36,097 nucleotides of DNA from Gnetum montanum (taxonomy: Eukaryota; Streptophyta; Gnetopsida; Gnetales; Gnetaceae), in NCBI GenBank assembly GCA_015680685.1, contig MNCI01014642.1, positions 141,190 through 177,286 of the forward strand, read 5' to 3'. The translations under genes and the position numbers were made by a program. Positions 10,600-21,479 of the stretch are shown in pieces. Under the pieces are notes generated by a model. It saw nothing but the letters and a program-made list of their open reading frames with translations. It made no database searches and was not told where the DNA came from. The first letter of the stretch is position 1. Each line of letters opens with the position of its first letter.

Positions 10600-12000
10600 T
10601 TGTAAGGGGAAGATCCAAAAGGAGATCTAAAAGATCAAGCATGCTTATCCATATTTTGAGGCATTATGTCCATTGGTTACTGTGTTCAAGGAAATGCTTT
10701 ACTTGTTGAGTGTTAACTAATAATTTCTTATCTAGGTTGTCATGGTGCTAAATCAACATGGCCCTAGATGAAAAGGTTTCGTTGACAATGCAAGGATTCT
10801 TCCATAGCATTTTTAATTTTTTTTGTTGAGGAACATGTATGATGTTCTAGTAGAGCATCTTATCACCTAGTTGAAACTTTACTTTCTTAATCCTAAGAAC
10901 ATTACATTGTTTATTGTATGCCTTATGTACTTCATTTGATGATAGGGCCATTAATCTATTATCATCTAGCACATTAAGGTTTATCAATCTTTCTTTTTTT
11001 GCTAAGCATAGATCCAATTCTAGGTCACATGTAGTTGAAAGTGTATAGAGTTTTTCTTCGATAGGATGTGTTGGGAGCTTTCCATACATGAGCTCATAGG
11101 AGGAATATCCTATAGGAAGTTTCCAAGTTGAACGATAAGCCTAGAGGACATCGTTGAGTTTAGAGCTCTAGTCCCTCATATATTTACTAAGCATTCTTAT
11201 TAGTATTTTGGTTATCTCTATATTAGTGAACTCAACTTGACCATTGGCTTGGTGATGGTATGGAGTTATTAATTTATGCTCAACCTCTAAGTATTGAATG
11301 AGTTTATGAAAAATGACACCTATAAGATGGCTGTTGTTATAAAAGATAAGTGCATGTGGCATTCTAAACCTATTTACAACATGTTGTTGTACAAACTAGG
11401 CTACCATAGATGATGTATGGTTAGTGACGACTACAGCTTCTACCCATCTCATGCAATATTCAATAGCTACAATGATGTTGTCTTTTTATTGGACATGGAG
11501 TTGATGGACCCCATAAAGTCAATTTTCCAAATATCAAAAGGCTCTAGCAATTGAATCCACTATTAAGACCCTTCCATATGAGTAGTTATCCCCCCATCAT
11601 GTTGGCATATGTCATATGAGTGGATGAAGTGATGGGTATTCTTGAAGAGTGTAGGCCAATAGTACCCTACCATAAGGATATTAATAGCCATTCATCTCCC
11701 AACATAGTGGCCCTCACAAGGACCCTAGTGTGCATCTTGGAGGAATTATAGTTGATTCACATTAGGGACATACCATCATAGCAGGCCATCTATGCAAACC
11801 TTTTAAAGGTTTTCATTAATATCCATGAAGTATTTGGCTTGGTGAAGAAACTACCATTTCTTCTTGTTGTTCCACCACTATGGCATCTCTTGATTAAGAA
11901 GATAGGACAAGATTTTCTCATACCAGTTGGTTTCTTTGAAGTCTTATTTAGTAATAGCATCAACAAAAAGGAGTTCATTAGGAAATTGGCCTGATAATGG
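10600..12000 (-). pseudogene. pol: Gypsy integrase (Athila-like pol), decayed
   Basis: Integrase inserts the element's cDNA into chromosomes. On the minus strand the N-terminal zinc-binding region (about 11,790-11,590) keeps GHYVGR, GYYWPTLFKN and YDICQH. The core starts at WKIDFMG (11,530-11,510), which holds the first catalytic Asp (codon 11,520-11,518). The second Asp position reads Tyr (codon 11,341-11,339, in FYNNSHL). The Glu is kept at 11,233-11,231 (GQVE), with exactly 35 residues between, so the DD35E spacing survives although one Asp is lost. Then come NIEITKILI, AYRST, SSYELMYGKLP and the C-terminal KKVKFQLGDKMLY. TAG replaces Trp twice (RD-stop-SSKL and DVL-stop-AYR). The product cannot be active. 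Motif wording fits the Athila/Tat branch. Confidence 0.88.
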
Positions 12001-13330
12001 GCTCTCCTCCTTCTTGCTATCCCATTGTAATTGAGACAAGTGCTTAGAAACCATATTCTTGGTTCCCTTTCTATCCACCATCATCATATCAAACTCTTGA
12101 AAGATTACTAGCCACTATATGACATAGGGGATTACCATTGGTTTGTTCATAAGAAACCTAATAGGAATATGTTCAATGTGCACAAATACTTTATATCCAA
12201 GCACATAGTTCCTAAATTTATCTAGAGCATACATCACTATCATGAGTTCTTTTTTTCATGATTGTGTACTTTAGTTGTGCATCCACAATGCTTCAGCTTG
12301 CATAATGAATGTAATATGAACATTTTTTATCATCCAAATATGTAAGCATGGCTTCTAAGAAATATTTAGATGCATCTGTCATGATATGGAAGGGTTGGGA
12401 ATAGTCTAATGCTTGCAGAAAGGAATTTTTAGTGAGCTTCTACTTAAGTTGTTGGAAGCATGCTCTCATTCCTTACTCCAAACAAATGATGCATCTTTCT
12501 TTATTATCTTCACCAATGGTTTGGTGATCTTGAAGAAGTTCTCAATGAAGTGCCTATAGTAACCTATGTGTCCAAGGAATGACCTCACATCTCTAACTAT
12601 TTTAAGCTATTTGGTGATTCCTCGGATGATCCTTATCTTTTTTGGGGCTACTTTTATCCCTTTTCTAGAAATATGATGGTCCTAGATAATGCCTTCTTGG
12701 ACCATTATATGGATCTTTTACCAATTGAGCCTTAGATTGGTCTCTACACATCTTTGAAGCACTTTCTCTAAATAGTCAAGGGATTGCTCAAATGTATCCT
12801 TGTAGGTAGAGAAGTCATCCATGAAGACTTTCACCCTGCTACTGATTTATTGTTGGAAAATGCTAAGGACCAAACATTAGAAACTAGCTGGAGAATTGTG
12901 TAGGCTAAAGGGAATATTTTGATTTGTAAAAGTTCCCCAAGGACTTGTGAATGCTATTTTAACCTAGTTCTCTCATGTAATCTAGATTTGGTTATAGCCA
13001 CTATAACTGTCGAAAACATTGTAATAGCAATGCCCTGCTATTATATCCAATACTTGTTTCACAAATGGCAATGGAAACTGATCTTTGTAGGTTGCCATGT
13101 TCAACATCCTAAAATTGATATAGATCTTTCACTTTCCTTCTTTCTTTATCACTATAACCAATGCACTAACCCAATCACTATCCATAATGGGGTAAATCAA
13201 CCCCACCTTGAGGAGTTGCTCGATCTTCTCCTTGATGATCATCTTGAGTTTGGGGTTCAAGCATCTCTATAGTTTCTTCTTTGGTTTAATGGAAGGTTTG
13301 GTATAGATTCTATGCTAACATACCCTTTGA
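12001..13330 (-). pseudogene. pol: Gypsy reverse transcriptase and RNase H (Athila-like pol), decayed
   Basis: This domain pair copies element RNA into DNA and removes the RNA strand. In minus-strand order: VKIKEKIEQLL-like thumb entry near 13,240, KIYINFRMLN (the family's first Asp reads Asn), DQFPLPFVKQVLD, FDSYSGYNQI (Asp kept), SPWGTF, and the catalytic VFMDDFS with both Asp codons intact at 12,819-12,814. Then TNLRLNW, VRDVRSFLGHIGYYRHFI, and RNase H with FHIMTDASKYFLEAML near 12,375, KYTIMKKELMIVMYALDKFR, and the end KNMVSKHLSQL near 12,040. Many stops (TAG/TAA/TGA) and missing frame continuity show it is dead. The wording RCVETNLRLNW and MVQEGI is typical of Athila-type RT. Confidence 0.92.
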
Positions 13331-13699
13331 TCAATTCCAATGAGCTCATGATATTACTAGGAAAATTTTATTGGCCATTTGTTGATAACTTCTAATAGCT
13401 TCTTCCTTTGTTTAGGAGCAAGCATGGTATTAATGATAACCATCTTTACATTGTTTAAAAATGCATATTTCATGATTTCCTATGGAGCCTTTAACTCAAG
13501 GATATTCTACTTGAAGTTTTATAGGATCTCCAACTCTCCCCAACTCATTTCTCCTTATTCATTAGAGAGTTGGTGATGGATCTACTCTGGTTGATCCATA
13601 CTCTTCATGTAAGAGCCTATGAGGCTCTTAGCTAGTTCCATGCACATTGATTATTTAGCCTATATTTCTATTATCAAACATTGGATGTTGTCCCTTTTA

Positions 13700-14300
13700 G
13701 TGGCTATAGTGTATAGGCACCATTTAATTTCCAAAACATTAGCACATTGACTACATTCTTTAAGGGATGTGCTCTTGATAGTCCATAATCTTTACATGCA
13801 ATGACATCCTGTGTCACTATACATGATGCATTGAACATGATTTTTCTCAATATTTTCAAAATTATTATCCTTGAAAATTTCCAAGGAGATATCTAGAATC
13901 TCCAACCATGCATCGATTGTACTTAGCCACACTCTTCCCATGATGATTGGGAAGTCCTCCTTAGCATTATTCACATGGATGACCAAGAAATCAATAGGAT
14001 ATGATCACCCACAAATGGTGGTCATGATATCCTCAACAAATCCCAGAGAAATAATGATGGATTGGTCTATCAATTCTAACCTTATATTACTTTTTTTCAA
14101 AGGAGGCAAGTTCTAGGCTTTGTACATTTCTTTGTAGATCAAGTTAACTTCAGAACCTAAGTCCAAAAGAGCTTTACAAGATGCATTTTTGAAAATTTGT
14201 AAATAAATAAGGAAACTTGTAGGATAAAATATCTTCTTGAAAAGGTGGTTGACCTTTATCCAATCAATAACTATGTGGATCAACTTGATGGTATGCATGT
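13700..14300 (-). pseudogene. pol: Gypsy aspartic protease (Athila-like pol), decayed
   Basis: The retroelement protease cuts the Gag-Pol precursor. The minus-strand frame holds the active-site region KALLDLGSEVNLIYKEMY, with D-L-G at 14,163-14,155, then ICG and SYPIDFLVIHVNNAKEDF, and the flap-distal block PIIMGRVWLSTIDAW near 13,940-13,910. One stop (TAG) lies at about 14,113 between the two blocks. It sits directly before the RT on the same strand, as expected for gag-pro-pol order. The + strand frame at 13,871-14,116 is a shadow of this. Confidence 0.85.
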
Positions 14301-14449
14301 AAGGAGTGTTTTGATTTGAAGGAGGCTAATGGATGTTGCAGAGGAGATAGGAGTAGGATTCACAACCATAGGTTTTTGTGAGGGCTTCATGGAGCTATTG
14401 GTTCTAAAGAAAGGTCTTTTATGTGACTTAGAATCAGAACCACTCAGCT

Positions 14450-16390
14450 AAGGAATTGATTGCAAGTTTGCAACCTTTGTGGCATTTCTCTACTATGGCT
14501 ATGTTGGGATCTCATCCTACATAGATAGAGCAGGTAAAAGAGGAGTTATGGATGAAGGTGTGGGATTGACTGAATGAGGAGGAGGAAAGTAGGAAAATCA
14601 AAACTCCCTCCTTGGTGATGGTGCTCTATAATATTTAGAACATTATTAGTGGTATTCGAAGGAAGCATGACTAGAAGAGTCACATGGAAAAATGAGCTTT
14701 TGAACATAGTACCCATAAGGATCTAGCTGGCAGTAGGATACTACTACTTGGGATGTGGCATGCCCCATGACTATGGGTGTTTCCACTATTTATATTACTC
14801 ATGATATTGCTATAATGCTCCACTCTCATAGTAAGTCTAGTGGTGGAACTGCTACCAATAGTTACTTTGTGGATAATGCAACCTCCTATGTGCTTGCTGT
14901 TTTGAAATTTGTAATTTAAAGCATACACCCTAGATTCCTACAAGTTTGACACAATAGGAAAACATTCCTTGGGATCTTCATATTGGCATATGTCACACCT
15001 ATCATTATGTAACTAAACATTTGTAACCTCCTCAACTACTTTAGCTTTTCCCTTAGCCTTATAATGATCATGTTTAGCCTTCTTTTCTTTCTTTTATCAT
15101 GATCACTAACTCTTTGGTCTTTGTTCTCCTTCATAGTTCTTAGAGCAGTCTAAAATTTTTCATCCAAGGAGTCCGACATTTTATCAACCTTAGTTGATAC
15201 TTCATAAATGGATTTTTGTATTAGTAAGGTTTTCCTCTACTCTACTTCATCAAATGGTGCATCCTTCTCATTTTCACAAAAATAGACATTCATATTATGG
15301 AGAGAGGGATCCCTATTACTCCTCTACATTTTCTCATTTTTTCAGCTCACTTTCTTCCATAGCTACCTACTTAATGAGCCTTTGGATCTGATGGACCCTT
15401 AGTGCTGATAGCCTTCCTTGGGCATAGACCACTAGAGTTCTCCTCATTTCAATTTGAAACCCATTTATGATGTGGTGCAGCTCATCCCTTTGAAAATAGC
15501 CATGGCCTTGGCATCAGTGTAGTAAGGAGTAGTAGCTACTCATGGCTGCATCTAAGGACTCATGAGTGCTATGTTTCCATTCTTGGATTTTCCTTCTTAA
15601 GTTGGACACTTGGGAGTACATTTGATACTTTTCATTGAACAATTCAAGAATTTTACTCCATCTACAAATGGATTCTAATTAAAAGGATCAATACCAGCTT
15701 TTAGCTTCTTTAATGAGTATCCACTGAAATAGCTTCAACTTTAGTTAATCATTTTTTATGTTTTGCAAGACATAGGAATCGTGAAAGGCTTGTAAGTGAT
15801 TTTGTGGATTTGAATTATATCCTTCTTCAAACTTAGGGATATTATTCATATCCAACCATTTGATTTGGCTATCTTTCACATGCCTAGTTGGGATCTTTAC
15901 AACCTCTATAATGTTCAACATGTTTCTTATTGCCAACAAGGGCTCATCTTGGTCAAAGTGATCATAGTGGCCACTTTCATGGCCATGATGCCTATGACAA
16001 GTCTTACTATCCCTCCTTTCTCTAGAATGATCATATTACCACCACTCATGCTTGTGGTCTCTATCATTGTGGTGGGATCTATGATCATCTTGATCCCACC
16101 ATTCACCTTCATCATGATTTTTATTGCCTTTTCAACTCTGATTGGAGTTGGAGGAGGAAGATATTGAGGATGAAGAAGAAAAAGAGGAAGGGCATGTAAC
16201 ACTAGTGTGATGCCTACTTCTTCCTCTTCTTTGATCCCTATCCCATTCACCATGTTTTTCCTTGTCGCAATGCTTATCCTCATTTCTACCTTGGCCACCA
16301 TCTTTCAAGGCCTCCTGATCTTGGGATCTATTCTTCCCTAAACCAGGGTTGTTCATTTTGACCAATCTTGTAGACCCAACCAAAACAATG
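14450..16390 (-). pseudogene. gag: Gypsy gag of the reverse-strand Athila-like element, decayed
   Basis: Minus strand. The N-terminus has MNNPGLGKNRSQDQEALKDG (near 16,355) followed by a charged, then Ser-rich stretch (16,200-16,140). The capsid domain follows: WLDMNNIPKFEEGYN near 15,870, then WSKILELFNEKYQMYSQVSN near 15,650, NLRRKIQEWKH, YYSLLH, GHGYFQRDELHHIINGF near 15,490, and VHQIQRLIK. A zinc-finger-like RCDICQYEDPKECFP lies near 15,000, with the usual His replaced. Frames at 15,745-16,404 on both strands cover the same DNA; the minus strand is the meaningful one. The element's 5' LTR and leader should lie to the right of 16,390 but are absent: another element's gag tail begins there. 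Confidence 0.85.
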
Positions 16391-16394
16391 ATTT

Positions 16395-17400
16395 TTAATA
16401 GCAAATGCTACAACAAAATAAGAGTGTGCAACATCCCTTGCAACAACAAAATGATCATATAATTAAGCTTATTTAATCATTACAACCTAAGGATACATTA
16501 CCAAGATAAACAGAAAGAAATCCTAAGTATCAAGGAAGACAAGAATTACACATGGTTTCTTCAAGTAAAATAAATAAATGTAAAGTGGTTACAAGAATTA
16601 GAATGGTTGTTGATCTTCAAACCCCCTTTTAGAGATCTATTGAGAATAAGGAGTTAGAGGATCAATCTAAATGATTCTTTACAAAGGAGCTTCCTATGAA
16701 GGAGGGAGCTACTCCAATAATTCCTTCAAATGAACCAAATAACTCTTCTCCTTTACAAGCACCTTTTCCTCATAGGTTGGAATTGAATGAGATAGATGAT
16801 AAGCAACTTGAAAACCGCTTCATAGAGCTAGAAAGTCCTACAATTGCTTGCATGATTGATAATAGGAAGTTTTATCATGCATTAGTAGATCTAGGGCTAT
16901 TGTAAATATTATGTCATTTCATATTTATCAGTCATTGGCTTATTATCATATTTAACCTACTAATATTACCATTTCTTTAGCAAATGAGTCTACTATATAT
17001 CCAAAAGGCACTGTTGAGGATATTTTGGTACAAGTGGATAAAGCCTTGTACCTTGTTGATTTCATTATGTTGGATTATTATACATCTTCTTTGAATAATG
17101 TTTAAACTCTGACTTTAGGCAAGCCCATGTTGCTAACGATGGATATGGTTATCTATGTGAAAAATAGCCTGATAACCTTAACATTTATAAATATGAATTT
17201 TTCAATTAATTTATATAACCTTGAAAACCAATTCTAGTTTGATGAACTTAATATGGTTAATGTTGCTATAGTAAAAATGGTTTCTTATGAATTATGTGAT
17301 TGCGATGAGATATATCAGATACTAACATTAGAAGAGTATAAAAATGTAATCATGCAAAAATTCAAGATCTCAAGGAACCATGTGAAAATTCAAGAGCAAG
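16395..17400 (+). pseudogene. pol: Gag tail and protease of the outer gypsy element, decayed
   Basis: The + strand begins with a Gln-rich stretch (QMLQQNKSVQHPLQQQND near 16,402), then a LPR...NPKYQ block, a long hydrophilic linker, and protease. ESPTIACMIDNRKFYHALVD leads to D-L-G at 16,888-16,896, followed by a one-base frameshift and then NIMSFHIYQSLAYY. Next come TNITISLANESTIYPKGTV, YLVDFIMLDYYTSS, and LGKPMLLTMDM near 17,117. A spacer follows (EIYQILTLEEYKN near 17,310). RT does not follow; recognisable coding ends near 17,390. This is the continuation of the gag at 3,600-4,800 on the same strand. The linker wording is of the Athila/Tat type. Confidence 0.82.
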
Positions 17401-17440
17401 GATAAGGAACAAAGATTTTAAAGTGCAAAGAAATATCAAG

Positions 17441-17660
17441 AAAGACATCTCCAAGAAATAGTAGATGTCTTGGCTGAAGTAAAGGAAAATTGGTAAAGAA
17501 ATTTTTAGGAAATAGCAGACATCTTGGCCAAATTGAAGGTTGCTTAGAAAAATATGTCTTTGAAAAACTACAGATGTATCTCTCACTAGAAAGATGTCTT
17601 CATGAAGACATCTCCACAAAGACATCTTTCCTATGGAGAAGACATCTTTCCAGAATGAAG
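17441..17660. repeat. Cluster of GACATCT motifs with a 22-bp perfect palindrome
   Basis: AGACATCT or its complement AGATGTCT occurs about six times. Two copies facing each other form a perfect 22-bp palindrome at 17,592-17,613 (centre CATG). Another facing pair, AAGACATCT and AGATGTCTT, flanks about 12 bp at 17,445-17,474. A related cluster of GGGATGTC/GGACAT words lies at 19,435-19,630. The region follows the truncated protease and has no coding meaning. Confidence 0.6.
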
Positions 17661-18326
17661 GTTTGATGTAGAAAGATAGTTGTCAGATAGACGTTGCATG
17701 ACTTTCAAGGTGATTTTGAAAACATATTATGAACTATCAAGTGTTAAAATCAAGCAATCATTGTATACATCATTCTATTATTCTTGTACCCCATTGTACT
17801 ATCTTTTGTATTGTTGTAAGTGATCAAAGTATGTTGTACCTCAAAGTACAAAGATCAGAAAAATTAGTTTCATCCTTTCCTTGTAATTTTTTATTTCTAT
17901 TTGGTTACCTTATGGGGTTGATGTGCTTCTTATGGGAAGGCATATCACTTGAGCATGTTGGGATCTTGCGGGATTGAGTGTTGGTGTAGTGCCATAATAT
18001 TATGAAGTTGATCTCAAGTTGTAAAGGTTATAGGATCCTGGAAATAGAATTCTATGCTTGTCGAGACCTTATGGGGTTGAGTGAATTCATTGCATTGAAT
18101 CACTCTGGAGCAAAGCTTAGAGATTATATAGGGTATGGTATCCTTCAAATCACATTTTGAGAGCAAAAAATTTTGGAGGTATGTTAGCAAACTACCCTCC
18201 AAGTATGGACTACACAAGTTGGGAAATCACATTAAAATTTGGTGTGTGCTTTGGCTGATTAATTTTTGTTTTGGAGATATTCATCCTTCCTCATTTTAAG
18301 TTCAATAATTGTCAAAAATAAAACTA
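17661..18326. other. Non-coding, nothing recognised
   Basis: Mostly T-rich on the + strand. CTTATGGGGTTGA occurs twice (about 17,909 and 18,068). A GGAGGTATGTT...CCTCC pair lies near 18,176-18,200. Short frames at 17,729-17,977 (+) and 18,014-18,217 (-) match nothing I know. It may be part of an LTR. Confidence 0.3.
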
Positions 18327-18840
18327 CTTTTTATGACCATAGTAGAGTATACCCCACCCTCCCACATCCCAAAGCATTATAATAACATTGCAATCTGTAG
18401 TGAAACGTCTGGTTTCTAAGGTACATACTAGCCATTCTTTGGTGATATAATGCCCAATATTGAGTGTAGAATCAAAGATGTCTAAGGCCTTTGCTACAAG
18501 GATTATGTACAGATCAGAGAGTTTTGAAGCATCTGCTACAAGGTTTGAATGCATATCATAGACTTATGAGGCCTCTACTACAAATATTGAATGGAAATAA
18601 AAGATTATTGAAGCTTTTAGAAGCAATGCCTAGATCTATATTTTATGAACTTTTTATTTCACATTTAATACAATTTTCCAATGTTTTTAGCTATACCCTT
18701 TCTATATCTTATGTACTATCATTTCATTGTTTGTTGATCTAGTGATTTGATCTTCATTTGTACATTTTCCATTCCTTCTTCCCACTTACATTAGGTTGGT
18801 AATAAATTTTTAAGTTCTTTGGCAATTGATAAGACTGCCT
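18327..18840. repeat. Dispersed 514-bp repeat, left copy, with a 42-bp minisatellite
   Basis: Direct repeat of 34,767-35,280 at a near-constant offset of 16,440 bp; for example GCCATTCTTTGGTGA is at 18,431 and 34,871. Internally it has four units of 42-43 bp starting at about 18,464, 18,507, 18,549 and 18,591. Because 42 is 14 codons, long frames open on both strands, but they are not convincing genes. By comparison with the right copy it is probably the transcribed (R/U5) side of a reverse-strand LTR. Sequence to the right of 18,840 no longer matches. Confidence 0.8.
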
Positions 18841-20543
18841 ATACTATTTTGGATATTTTAGGCCTATAGTGAGGACCAAGAACCTAGAATAGGGGATGAC
18901 TAAGTTTCCCAATGTGAACAATCAAGACAACCAAAATTGCACATAAATTTATGTGGTTTTTCCAACTTGGATATGTCCACACTTGGAGGGTATAATCCTT
19001 TGACACCTCTAGACTTTGTTCCTTCAAAATTGTGGTCTAAGGAAATGAAAACCTTTACAATTATGTGAGCTCCACATGAAGTGTTTTCTCAATAGAAACA
19101 CACTCAACGCTGTAAGGTCTCAATAGGCTTATAAGATACCTTCTCGCAAGAAGCACATTAACCCCTCAGGGCTATAAAGAGAGAAAAAGAATTAAGAAGA
19201 GAACATAACTCACTTTACAAATTCCTTACAATGAATGTTATGATACAAAATACAAAATACAAAAGATAAAGAATTGAAGAATCATAATAATTTCACTTGA
19301 TGTAGATAATGAATATTCTAATGAATAGTACTTGTATACTGCTTTTCTTTATTCCAAGAATTCCACTTTATTTTATAGATTTTTATGTTTCCTTAGAATT
19401 CATGCAATGATTGGAAAATGGCTAGTTGGGATGTCCAATTTGAGCTTGGGATGTCTATATGAAAATATCTCTAATGTAGGTTGAATGTCCCACTAAAAAT
19501 TTGGACATTTCAATTAGGATATCCTAGTTGGAACATCCCTACAGTAATTGGGACATCTGCTATTTATTTGGGATGTTTGTCCTACAACTACACTTTAAAA
19601 TTTGAGACATTCTTCTAACATTTGAGATATCTTGGTAGATCATGAAACACATTCTTTTGGCTTGTAGACTTTGTTTTCTAATTGATATTTTATTTCATCT
19701 CAAATTTGTGTTTTAGATTTTTTTTATCATCCTAGTTCTCATTTTGTCATCCCAACTCTCATCTTGATAACTTAGCTCTCATCTTGTCTTGAACTTATCT
19801 TGTTACTTTGAAGCTCACAATTGTTCCAATTTTATCATGATTTGTTCTTTTTCTAAGGTTTTGGAATACCAAAAGGTCAACAAAAGGGAAAAATATATAT
19901 ATCTCCAGTTTAAACTATTTTTTGGATTTTTGGCTTCCAGCACTTGATTTATCTCATTTTTATAGTTTCTAGCACTAGAAGGAGGGGCTCCCCCTGATTT
20001 TTCTACCAAGCCATAATCACCTATTTTTTCTATTTTTACCATAACAAGATAGCATATTTACTATGTAATTGCATGTTTTCAATGCTTTCATTATAACACA
20101 ATAGCATATAGACTATGTTGAGCATTTTCCACAACAATGTATTTGCTACATCTTCAGCATATTGATCCTAGTGTGAATACTAATTTCTACTAAAATTACA
20201 TCTTATTCAACATAAATCTTAGATTATGATGCCCATAAAACTATTAATATTTAGTCTTAATTTACCCTTATTTAGTATGCCAAAAAGCTAAGAAAATAGT
20301 TAAGTTGGTCATGTTACCATAACATTATGCTAAACAGTATCTTTTACATTTATGCTATATGTTGAATTATCTCCTTTTACCTTTATGCTACATGCTACTT
20401 AAACCTAAACTATCTTTGTTGAGCCTCTTGACCATGTCGGTCTAGGCCTAGACTATCTTCATATGACTAGGAAAATGTATTACTATTTTCTAGGACCTTG
20501 GTGATGTCTTGAACCTATTGAGGTTGTAGTGAGGAACTTAGTT
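18841..20543. other. Non-coding, with a GGACATC-rich block
   Basis: At 19,435-19,630 variants of GGGATGTC/GGACATC recur about eight times at irregular spacing, in both directions. At 20,338-20,400 a roughly 30-bp block (TTTTACATTTATGCTA / TTTTACCTTTATGCTA) is present twice. A 75-codon minus frame at 19,815-20,042 has no recognisable product. No element terminus is identified. Confidence 0.35.
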
Positions 20544-20771
20544 TTAGTGTTTCTCCTCACCACTATGTGTTGTTATAGGAACCTCAACTAGAGATTCTTT
20601 AGTAATGTCACCAGCTTCAAGGTCAAGGATTTTGACTAGGTTTTCAAGCCATTCTAGAGGTTTCTCTATTAAGGCTATGTGGTCAACAAGGCTCTCAGGT
20701 TCAAGATCTAGGCAATTAGAATGAATACACCATTCAACATCACTATGGATCTTACTTAGGCTCAAAGGCAA
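20544..20771 (-). other. Small acidic open reading frame of unknown status
   Basis: An open minus-strand frame of 75 codons starting with ATG. It is Leu- and Glu-rich (LEPESLVDHIALIEKPLEWL, KILDLEAGDITKESLVEVP). The composition is protein-like, unlike most chance frames here, so it may be a fragment of a larger decayed gene, perhaps a retroelement linker. I recognise no family. Nothing around it on the same strand extends it convincingly. Confidence 0.25.
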
Positions 20772-21479
20772 GGTGATTTAGTGGCACCTAGGAAAAAATA
20801 AGTAAATAATGTTAAAATGATATAAAATACCTTAGTAAATATGCAAACATAGGCTATTTCAATGTTAAACAAAATGAAAACAAGGACAACCAAGGCTATG
20901 GAATGAAGGAAATAAGATGGAATAAAAGGCTAAACAAGGTCAACTAAGGTTAAAGAAAGTTGAAACACCATAAAAATATAGTAAAAATGGTCAAATATGG
21001 CCAACTAAGGTTACATGTTTGCTAGTTTAAGGCCTTAGTAGGCCATTTTGCCAATTTAAGGCCTTGGCATGTCATGGTTACATGGTATTAAATGATGGTC
21101 AAGAATGGTCAAACCCCATCACTTAACACCAATCAAAGGCTAAACAAGGATCAATAGAGGCTATAATAGAGAAAAAAGATAAACTAATGAAACTGAAGTG
21201 ATGTAGAGGCTAGGTGAGATCAAATGACGGTAATGAAGGTCAATAATGCACAACAAGCCTAAAAACAAGTTAAAAGACCATGAAACAAGGTTAAACCCAT
21301 CAAAATGAAATAAATGTGGTAAAAATTAATCATTATTGGTCAAAAAAGATTAGATTATGCTAGTTTCATGCCTTCAAAAGCCATTGTATGAGGCTATAGA
21401 ATTTCTAGGGGAGTTTGAGCACTTAAGGAGACCATTTTGTGGCTTTTTTGAGGTAAAATTGGTACTTTTTTCTTGTGAC
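20772..21479. other. Purine-rich non-coding stretch
   Basis: The + strand is A- and G-rich, with recurring AACAAGG, AAGGCTA and TCAACTAAGG words and a doubled TTTAAGGCCTT (about 21,028 and 21,056). No reading frame. It leads into the roughly 190-bp array. Confidence 0.35.

Noticed and set aside
15865-16167. 100-codon hydrophobic + strand frame as a membrane protein
   Set aside because: It is the complement of the charged minus-strand gag, whose capsid motifs are recognisable.
4811-16401. Target-site duplication AATAG (4,811-4,815 and 16,397-16,401)
   Set aside because: A five-base match in AT-rich DNA is likely chance, and neither side shows the TG/CA element end expected next to it.
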